64,000 nucleotides of DNA from Tricholoma matsutake (Eukaryota > Basidiomycota > Agaricomycetes > Agaricales > Tricholomataceae). The notes under the pieces were generated by a model. That model saw nothing but the letters and a program-made list of their open reading frames with translations, searched no databases and was not told where the DNA came from. The translations under genes and the position numbers were made by a program. Where the stretch lies: the NCBI GenBank assembly GCA_026075535.2, contig AP026547.1, forward strand, positions 2,418,001 through 2,482,000. The letters are read 5' to 3'. Positions 56,087 to 64,000 of the stretch are shown here, in pieces (positions within the stretch are counted from its first letter, which is position 1; each line of letters starts with the position of its first letter).

Positions 56087-57685
56087 CTAGTCATCACCAT
56101 CCGAGTCATCACCATCATCATCATCATCCCCCTCTTCTGCCCCATCTGCCTGCCCCTCCTGCTCTTCATCATATCGGTCAAGCTGTTTCAGTTCCTCCTC
56201 AGTAGGCAGCTTATATTGTGTCAACACATCATTCCCATACTTCTCCATGAACTCTTTCTCTGGCAGATTTTTCCATGCCACACATGCAGACCAGGTGCTG
56301 TACAACTGTGGATCACCAGGCAGAGCAATGGCATGCTGTCCACCCTGGGTGTAATCAGCACGCTCACGGAGCATAAGGTGTTCATTCCAGTAGATTGGAT
56401 CAAACCAATCAATTGGGACTGACTTTGGTAGTGCCAGAAGCTTTGATTGCTTTGGCATTGGAGGATCTTCACGGCATCTCTCAGTTCTGTAATTATAAAA
56501 TTAGCCAATGATAAAAGGTAATGACACTTGAACTCACCTGAAGCGACCACTTTTGCTTTTATTCATCCGCTGGCGTTGCTTGTCTGCCATACAGAAGAAT
56601 GCAGCCACCCCTGTTGCCTGACCATCCTTCTCCTTGATATGGTAGACTGAGTCTGGGCCCCCTTCTGCCAACTCATCATCAGAATGGGCCTCATTTTCAT
56701 TAGCTAAGGCCAAGACTCGATCATTGAAACCCTGTGCTTTGAATACTTCAACTCTGCCACTAGCAAGCTATTGAACTTATCTCAGTATAGTCCACATTTC
56801 AATGGAAGCAAAATACACACAGTATTACGTCTCTTCCACACTGAAGTCATCTGCTTTCCCTTCGCGACACTCCCTGGACTCTTTGCCTCTGACTTTGCAA
56901 GCCCATACATGTAGGAAAAGACAAAACTTTGGTAAAGTTTGTGCATGAGTGCAAAGTCATGGACACACAACAGGTTAGCTCCCATGTGACTATATCCATA
57001 TGCAGCTGAGACCTGCTCAAATGTCTTGAGTGCAATATGTTCGTGGAGTAGGTTGTACATGGACTTGGGATTGCCACTCAGGACATCGGGTGCCCACTTT
57101 GCAAGTCCAAGGCATGCCACAGTCCTAAAGATGAGTAACAAATGACACTCCTGGATGCACCTAATGTTTGCAGCAATTATCCCATCCTCGAGAGAGCTGA
57201 CAAGCTCAGCTACCTTGGCTTTGGCATCTTGAGTTGTCATCCAGGCTGGATGTTACTGAGTTTTGGAGCTATGCTTCAGATGAATAACACTGAGTGAATG
57301 GTACTTTGTCTTCAGGAGTGACCTTTGGGGGAACAGTGCTCTGGTGTGGTAGACACCACAGGACACAAAGATGAAGCTCAAGAGCTGCCTAAAATACAGA
57401 AGAACTGTGAAGTGATCAAATACAATGTAACAAAAGTTGCACACCTTTGTTTTCTCTACCTCTTTTGGTACCTCTCCATTTCTCATGTGCCAGTCACTAG
57501 GTTTCTTGGGTTTCCTGGGTCGCTTAGCAAAAACTTTGCATGCTTTCTTCACTCATGAGGAGTTGGGGTTTGCGCTGCTACTGTCTGGTGAGTGCTTGCG
57601 CTTGTTACCAGATGAGGTGCCCTCCCTTAACCCAGATTCAGAATCAGCAGGAGGTTGCATGTGAGCATCAGAGTCAGCCATTGGG
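56087..57685 (-). pseudogene. Second CACTA gene, convergent to tnp2, function unknown
   Basis: ATG at about 57685 gives MADSDAHMQPPADSES, a Ser-rich N-terminus and a basic patch KACKVFAKRPRKPKKPSDWH after an in-frame TGA (Ser-stop-Val, arginine-compatible). Later exons contain the WAPDVL segment, YGYSHMGANLLCVHDFALMH, KSEAKSPGSVAKGKQMTSVW, and PKSVPIDWFDPIYWNEHL, ending in a long acidic tail (EEGDDDDDGDDSD). Several introns are implied (near 57446, 56780 and 56490-56530). The same protein type accompanies tnp2 transposases in agaricomycetes as I know them. A role like the plant TnpA DNA-binding partner is possible but is inference. Confidence 0.6.
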
Positions 57686-57994
57686 ATGGTGGTGGTCAAG
57701 AATCAAGGTATTCAGTCAAGCCAGAACATGTGCACAGTGCATGGCATGAAATGTGTTGAGAACAAAGGAATTCAGTGCGATCACATGGTGGAATAAGGGA
57801 TCCTTGTGCCAGAAAATATGGTTTTTGGAAAGTCCAGGGTGATCTGATGGGCCACGATCGGTACAGCAGCATATTGGCAGGCAACAACGAGCAAAACATC
57901 ATGGGCATCGATCATTGATTGCATACTTTCAAATTATCTAAATCATATTACATAACTGCTAAGTGTTTAAAATTTTAAATCCAACTGCCACACC

Positions 57995-58046
57995 TACTGC
58001 CTCGAAGGCAGTTGAGTTTCAACTGCCCTAGGTTTTGCCCCTGGTG
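57995..58046 (-). repeat. Right TIR of the CACTA element
   Basis: Inverse of 45247-45298 with the same two internal hairpins, ending GCCCCTGGTG before TAA. Confidence 0.85.
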
Positions 58047-58480
58047 TAATATCAATAGATTGCTTTGACAACAGATTGATGATTGTTCATGTCCTCTTTT
58101 CAGATCGGAGCATGCAACATAGAATGCGAGTTGAAAGATAAGGAAATGGCTCAGAGAGCAAGCTACCTGAGAGGCAGCGACCATCAAACAGATGGAGACA
58201 TTGAATCCTTATTTTGGTGCATCAGAAGATAAGCTTTCACAATTGAGGGCAGAGATACCTAAGTTGTCCAGTGCATGTGGTCCAGTAGGATTGCCAGAGA
58301 TTCAAAATACCATCCTCTTGGCAATCATGTCGATGGGACATAATATTAATAATCAAGGTCTTCAGAATCATGGGTGGAGCCATTGTTTTGCGATCAGGAA
58401 GGTTAAATGTTAAACAGTCACTGGGTAGAGCCAATAGAACAATGAATTCTGATAAGTAGGATCTAGGCAAGGTCCAGCAC
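58047..58480. other. Flank between CACTA and Plavaka remnant
   Basis: A plus-strand stretch reads FGASEDKLSQLRAEIPKLSS and LPEIQNTILLAIMSMGHNIN, coding-like but unrecognised. The C-terminal part of the Plavaka transposase is absent here. Confidence 0.3.
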
Positions 58481-58489
58481 CTGAGCTTT

Positions 58490-61003
58490 GATGTAGTCAT
58501 TCACCCATGTGACAAGATGGTCCTTGAAGGCACCTTTGATTAGTTGGTGTAGGAGGTTGGGTGACAAAAGCTCATTAATATTGGCTGATGGGAAATTGGC
58601 AGTGAATGGCTAAAAAGATAAAAAAAAGTCAGAGATCTGGCTACAGTGGATAACTGAAGGAGATGAACAACGATATCCCCTACTAGTCCATACTCATCCC
58701 ACAGCATGCCAAGCTCAAACTCCTCAACAAGCAGCTCAGTATGTGCCTGAGAGCAATGCACATGTTGACCAGAGTCAAGGTCATTTGCAGGGGCAGTACA
58801 TCTGGAATGAGACATCAGCAATGCATTTTGTTGGTAGGAATACATACTTTGCACACCAGCCTTGCACAATACAGGCAAGTAAGGCCTGTTCTGGGGTAGT
58901 CTGCAATGTAGGGACCAAGCCCATAGATGACCCTTCTAAAGTGACCATCTGGATAATGGACAACCTCAGGCATTGTCATGCCAGGCTTGAGAGATTCAAG
59001 AATTTTTGCAAGTGATGAGTGAAGGAGTTGATGACAGAATTTGCAAAAGTGGGCATCATCACAAAATTCATGAGCCGCTAAATGAGGCTAACAAATATAC
59101 ATGTACATGTGCATACAGCATAACACTTACATTTGGGAAACTGAGGAGCATGTTAAGTACTGATCTTGAAGGGGAAGTTGTCAGAGTTCTGGTCGTACCC
59201 GGACAATATAAGTTGTAGTGGATGGATCGAGTAAGACAGGGAATCCACGGAAATCTGGGGCAGGGTTTACTTGATGTGTCGTACCAAGTGGGGGAGCAGA
59301 AAGGACTTGGCTTCAACTTATAAGAAGTTGCACCCTTCTCCTCGTCAAGTGTCCTAATTTAAAGGCAAGGGTAAGGAAGATGACCAGAGGTCCAGAGAAT
59401 TTCTGGAGAGGATGAGTAAGAGTTTGAGAATGACTTAAGAACATAATTGGAGTTTAAAGAGGATAGAATTAAGTGGGAGACTTGGTTGATTTACAAACTG
59501 GCGATACAAAACAAAAGTAGCTAGCTTAAATACTAAAGTCAGAGTTGCTGAGGCTGTGGTTAATATGAAAACCAGCTTCCGAGGCAAATCCTGAAACTGT
59601 TTCACCTAATTGGAAATGAGGGAATTTCACCTCTAGGCAGTGCTGCTGATAGGAGGTGGGCTGTGATGTAAGGCAGCCAGGAAGGGGGCAGAAAACGATC
59701 AGAAATCCAGTCAAGAGAATCGGTCTTGACAGAGCACAATACCATTGCGATGTGTTTGTCGGATGTTGTTATGCATGTTGCCAATAGAAAGATATATGGG
59801 CCAGTATTCATTATGTCCTGTAGCTACAGATACAGTAGTTTTGTCACTGCCGAGGATAATGGAGCAAAAGACAGAGCTGTGAGTTTTGGGATCCTCAGCA
59901 ATGATATCCTTTGTGACAAGTATCAATATTAGATCAAAGAGATGGTGGCAAAGATGTACTGCCTGTGTCCAAGCCCAATTTCCAGACATGAAATCTTGAA
60001 AGCGATGGGTCCCATCGGTTGTGTGCTCTTAAAATGGTGCATAATCAAAATCGGATTTGAAATCAGGATTAGACAGGAGGTTGTGAACGAGAATGCAGGG
60101 ATCCCAGAACCAAACATCATACTCTGCCTCCATCCACAATGGTACATTGTTGACAGGTCAGGTTACGTTGTACTGTAAGCTAAAGGATTCCCATGCAAGA
60201 TTGGCAAGAGGAGTAGAATCAATTGTATTGTACATATCCGTAGCCTTTGAAAACGGTAGTTCATTGCCATGGACAGCAAGTGATGCAGCCCACAGGCTGA
60301 GCAGGAAGTTGATATCCCCAGTGGACATCTGATTTCAGCGGAATAGAAAGTCAGTGACTTCAAATTCCAGGTGGGAATTATATGGTGTCCAGTCATCAGG
60401 TCCCTTATCAGAGTCACGAGGCAGTGGCAGCGTGTCAGGCTGTATGTCCTCTCCATTCTCACCACAGATCTGCCCTACAGGTGGTAAAGTTAATATCTGC
60501 ATATATTTAACAAAGATCGACTTACCATCAAGCTTGGGATGGTAAGCATGAGTAATACATGGAGGGATAGGAATATGCTGGCTGCTTGCAGGCAATGGGT
60601 CTTCAGGTGGGGCATATCCCAAGTCAGAGTGCGGTTGTTCAACATCCCAGTTGGCAGGATCAAATCTCCTGTGTAGAGGAGGTGTTGTAGACTCAAAGTT
60701 GGATGGAATAGAACTTGAAGGCCCAGGAGACAGTTGTGACAGCCTGTGCTGTGAAAGTGTCATGGACAGTGGGGACATGCAAGTGTTGGTGGTGGAGAAC
60801 CAAGGGTGAAAGCATTCTGCACACACAAATTTTGATTTGGTAGCATGACAAGAGAATAAATTATTGTGTAAATTTGATGAAGTAAGTTGTGAGAAGTGAG
60901 CAGCGCAGGTACGTATGGGCAACAGTGTGGTAAAGTCCACAGTCATCAAAATCTGCAAAGTCACAAGTCGTACATTTGTGTTATTTGCATGGTTCACTGG
61001 CAT
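58490..61003 (-). pseudogene. Plavaka-type transposase remnant
   Basis: Read on minus from near 61003. A Cys/His-containing N-terminus (VCAECFHPWF) and a Pro/Ser-rich linker lead to DPLPASSQHIPIPP, then LLSLWAASLAVHGNELPFS near 60280, IDSTPLANLAWESFSLQY, WMEAEYDVWF, IILGSDKTTVSVATGHNEYW near 59880 and SIGNMHNNIRQTHRN up to the solo LTR. Beyond it are AHEFCDDAHFCKFCH, FRRVIYGLGPYIADYP, ELLVEEFELGMLWDEYGLVG near 58700 and LLSPNLLHQLIKGAFKDHLV near 58550, ending with TAG near 58465. The C-terminus is missing. An in-frame TGA near 60160, frame changes and the LTR make it non-functional. Plavaka transposases have an RNase H-like nuclease fold; this is family knowledge. Confidence 0.75.
59151..59731 (-). 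repeat. Solo LTR related to element 2, with GAGCA duplication
   Basis: TGTTAAGTACTGATC to TCGGTCTTGACA, 581 bp, flanked by GAGCA at 59146-59150 and 59732-59736. It shares the ends and the AGGACTTGGCTTCA/CTTATAAGAAG block with the element 2 LTRs but is shorter and diverged. Confidence 0.85.
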
Positions 61004-61335
61004 TATTTTTTTTCACATACCTCCTCAAACCCCTTGTACTCCCCATTTCTTAACCAGATTACCATGCCTGAAACTAGGGCAAGCAACAGATTGGCCCATC
61101 CAGGAGAGCCTATCACACCCAAACCCTGTCGAACCAAAGGTGAGGTTGAAGCAGAGCGCACAGCTAAAGCCCAGGCAAAGGTGGATTGTAAAGAGGTGAA
61201 GAAGCAGTCCATCATCCATGCAGCTGAGTTCAAGCATGCAGACAGGGACAATGAAGACCTCGTCAATGCTACTCCAAGCAATGGCCACCCCTCCATAACA
61301 AAAACAAAGCCAACCTCATCCCAGTTGTAGACATC

Positions 61336-61399
61336 AGTGATGTTGAGATGTCTGATGATGTTGAGATGTCTGATGATGTTGAGATGTCTGATGATGTTG
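61336..61399 (+). repeat. 18-bp coding tandem repeat
   Basis: GATGTTGAGATGTCTGAT is repeated three times and followed by a partial unit, encoding DVEMSD repeats in the acidic part of the accessory protein. Confidence 0.8.
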
Positions 61400-63191
61400 A
61401 TTACACCTTGTTCATCCCACCCTGCTCTAAGAAGTCTGTCAGTGAGGATGACTCGGTGGTTGAAAGTGATGACCCGCCTCCTTCCAAAAGGTCAAAGGCT
61501 CAAACAGCTGGGAAAGCCATAGCCAAAGTGGGAATAAAGGTAACCAGGAAAGTGGGAAAGAAAACAAAAGCCAATAAGTATGATGAGGAAATAGTGCCAG
61601 CCTCCAATGAAGAGCGACCTCAGGAACCCAAGCTGAAGAAAGTGAAAGTGAAGGTGCACAATGAGATCAACATTGTGGCAAAGAAAATAGAAGACAAGAC
61701 TCAAGGGATGCAGAGTAAGTATGGTGATATAGTGAAGTCCATGTATACTATGCAAGCAGAAGATGGATCAAACAGGAAGCCAGCTTCCAAGACCCCATCG
61801 CAGGCCCAGGCGATGGATAGCAGGAGGTTGAAGAGAGAGGGGGTGATAGTCGATATTAATGTGTTGTATAACTAGGATGCAAAACCCAATCTCAGGCTGT
61901 CAACAAACTGTTCTGATCTGATGGAAGTCAATAACAGGTATATTTATATTCTTCTCACCATATATTCATGCTTTCATTGCTGACACTTGATCAATCCACA
62001 CTGTTTTATTGGACTCTCAGTGATACCTCTCACAAGAAGTGAAAACACCCCTCTGCAATCAAGGATTGGGCCTTGGCAGTTCCCGCCACTGCTAAGCCTA
62101 CCTTGAAAGCTCCATCCAGCCTTGCCAAGTCTGATGTTCCCCCACTTACTACAAGTGGCACTATCTCATCTGCTCCATCAGTTCTTACTGACAATGTCAA
62201 GATTATCAGCCATCAAGCATTGTACTCAGTTAAGGTAAAAGCTGAACCAGAACCCACCCTCTCATTGCACATTGATGGTGGTCTCTCTGACAATGACAAG
62301 AAGAGAGGTGAGGAACAGGAGGCCATGATCAACAGCCCTCCCAAGGGAAAGAAGTGAGTGACTAGCAAGGTAAGTTTACTTTAGTTGATTTAACAAAATA
62401 TTCTAAGCACTATCAACCAGCAACTCATAATCCAAAAACTGTCAAAGGCCAGCGAAATGGCTACCAGAAAGCCTTGAAATGAGGAACTCCCACAATGGGT
62501 TGAGGCACAATGGTTCTGACATATGTTTGTCATGACTTATATGGTGTTTGTTGGTCAAACCGCTGATCCTTGGGATGTGCTGGTTAAGCAATCGGTCCAG
62601 GTGATGCAAAAGATCTGGGATACAACCAGTCACTATGAGTATGAGATAACAACATCCACTGCAATCTATCAGAAAGTATGTGACCAACTTCACTCAAGAA
62701 TGATACTAAAATATATTCCAGATGGTTCAATGCCTCTCCGACTCCTGGTGCAATATTATTAGATCCACCGGCATTGCGGTCCTCTTGGCATTTTGTGATA
62801 CTCAAGAAAGCTTACAAGATTCAGATGAAGAACATGTAGAGTTTGCAAAGTACTACCTGGAGGATCTTTGCTTTTTGTATCAAGTGAGTGAACACGATGA
62901 CAAAAAGGTATGTGACCCCAAATGCTCTCTCTTTATATGTCACATAATACTTTTCAGAAATGGAAGGGGCTCTTTCGCAGCCCCTTCATTTGCTGCTCAC
63001 CTCATGGCTATTGAAGGTTTCGCAAGGGTTTCCAATCTCCACAACAAACCCACAACCGCCACAGTGGAGGGATTAGGCTTGGCTGCCACCTTGGTATGTA
63101 CTGTGTATTTTGCTTGCAGTGTTGTTCTGACTGTTGATAGGTCGAGAGGGCTCTAACTCTAGTTGCCACTGGGACATTGACTGTAGCAATA

Positions 63192-63573
63192 GGGTTGTTC
63201 ATGGTTGGCATTTTTGGTTCATTTTTCACTCATTTTTCAATCATTTTCTATTTCATTTTGATTCCATTTTTCTCAAGAATGGAACTGAGAATGAATGTAA
63301 AATGGAACCCTACCCTTGCTTTTGTAAAAAGGGAACCGAAAAATGATCATTTTTCATCTTTTTAGCACTGTGCCTGGTGAGAAAAATGCATTTTTGCTCC
63401 ATTTTTCTAAATTTTCCTTCCCAGGGTGTTCACAGTAACCATTTTTCATGTCATTTTCCATTCCATTTTTCATTCCCTTTTGTTTGTTCCTCTGCCAAAT
63501 ACACAAAAATGAGCCAAAAATGAGTTTGAAAATGAGCTGAAAATGGCCCAAGAATGGCTACCATGAACAAACC
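63192..63573. mobile_element. 382-bp MITE with TA duplication
   Basis: Ends GGGTTGTTCATGGTTGGCAT and, reversed, GGTTTGTTCATGGTAGCCAT, flanked by TA (63190-63191 and 63574-63575). The interior is CATTTTT-rich and roughly symmetrical. Removing it with one TA restores the coding frame of the accessory gene. Confidence 0.85.
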
Positions 63574-64000
63574 TAATGGCACATGCTAGCAAAGGCAAGA
63601 TGGTGACCCTTCCTCAGACTCTCAATCACTCCACTGGGAAGGAGTCCATGCGACAGACAGGCTTCAGCAATACTGCTTGGGGTAAGGCCACCCATGGGTA
63701 TGCCAAATTGGCATGCGCGCTTGCAAACACCAAGTTTGAGGCCATCTTTGAAGATGCTCAAGAGTTCATGAAGCCAATTTGTGCTCGCAACAGGGACCCT
63801 ACAGAAGTTATCGACATTGACAACAATGACGCCGATGAAAGGGCATGCCTGGTTGATAACTCTGGCTCTGAAGCAGAGTGTATGTGGTTTTCCTCTTTTA
63901 TGATCTCACTAACAGCGAACCACTCACAGATTCTAAAGATCACATGGACATATTTACTTCCTAGCAAAATCCCCATCCCATTCTCATTTAGTTCTATGTT

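Larger units (their letters stand above)
45247..58046. mobile_element. CACTA (CMC) DNA transposon, 12.8 kb
   Basis: Termini CACCAGGGGCAAAA and, inverted, TTTTGCCCCTGGTG are flanked by TAA at 45244-45246 and 58047-58049. CACTA elements begin CACT/CACC and make 3-bp duplications, and the tnp2-type transposase inside fits. It carries two convergent genes, a nested LTR element, a MITE and a long minisatellite. Both genes are broken, so it is probably immobile on its own. Confidence 0.8.
61064..63964 (+). pseudogene. Plavaka-associated accessory gene, divergent from the transposase
   Basis: ATG at 61064 gives MPETRASNRLAHPGEP and a Lys/Glu/Ala-rich helix. A frameshift near 61300 precedes an acidic repeat (EMSDDV units), then basic KKVKVKVHNEINIVAKKIED. 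Exons follow at about 61876-61940, 62024-62357, 62440-62675, 62721-62906, 62957-63093 and 63142-63191, separated by introns of about 45-50 nt (for example 62676-62720 and 62907-62956). The last coding part has TVEGLGLAATL joined to VERALTLVATGTLTV. A MITE (63192-63573) splits the next exon, which continues TLNHSTGKESMRQTGF and ends after an acidic segment, tentatively at 63964 following one more intron. In-frame TGA codons occur near 62040 and 62355. Function unknown; the consistent pairing with Plavaka suggests a transposon role. Confidence 0.6.

Overview
The window looks like a transposon-packed segment of a filamentous basidiomycete genome, most likely an agaricomycete. The support is short GT-AG introns of about 50 nt, two DNA-transposon families typical of that class (a CACTA/tnp2 element and a Plavaka-type element), a chromodomain-bearing Ty3 element, Ty1/copia elements primed by an initiator-tRNA-Met fragment, and an HNH nuclease of a kind common in mushroom-forming fungi. 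Species was not determined. Family names come from recognised motifs, not from a database search.

Layout. 1-6.3 kb: a decayed UBE3C/HUL5-type HECT ubiquitin ligase gene, split by two copies of one TA-inserting MITE; the first MITE carries a solo LTR. 7.3-24.0 kb: a Ty3 element (element 1) with a 5' LTR, gag-pol, an antisense accessory gene and a truncated 3' LTR. A second Ty3 chromovirus (element 2, minus orientation, 14.1-21.8 kb) is nested in its integrase codons with a perfect CTTCC duplication. 24.0-28.6 kb: a 5'-truncated Ty1/copia element. 28.6-39.5 kb: tandem duplications, a 0.66 kb palindrome, a foldback element, several solo LTRs, SINE-like tRNA heads, GGGCCC hairpins and fragments of transposon-associated genes. 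39.5-45.2 kb: a CpG-rich island with two apparently intact host genes (a six-exon HNH nuclease gene and a nucleotidyltransferase-fold gene) plus a truncated copia element. 45.2-58.0 kb: a 12.8 kb CACTA element with hairpin-bearing TIRs and a TAA duplication, a decayed tnp2 gene and a convergent second gene; a 2.3 kb non-autonomous LTR element sits in the transposase. 58.5-64 kb: a Plavaka-type pair, transposase on minus and accessory gene on plus, disrupted by a solo LTR and a MITE.

Two themes tie the window together. First, nearly every nonsense mutation I could place in the retroelements is a TGA where the family has arginine, so CGA to TGA. Other lesions, including the lost catalytic Asp of element 2 reverse transcriptase, also fit CpG transitions. 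This suggests cytosine methylation and deamination; the 39.5-45 kb island has escaped it. Second, both Ty3 elements carry, between integrase and 3' LTR on the opposite strand, an intron-containing gene encoding a charged coiled coil followed by a cysteine cluster, with the intron at the same place relative to the cluster. This is the best candidate here for an under-described system.
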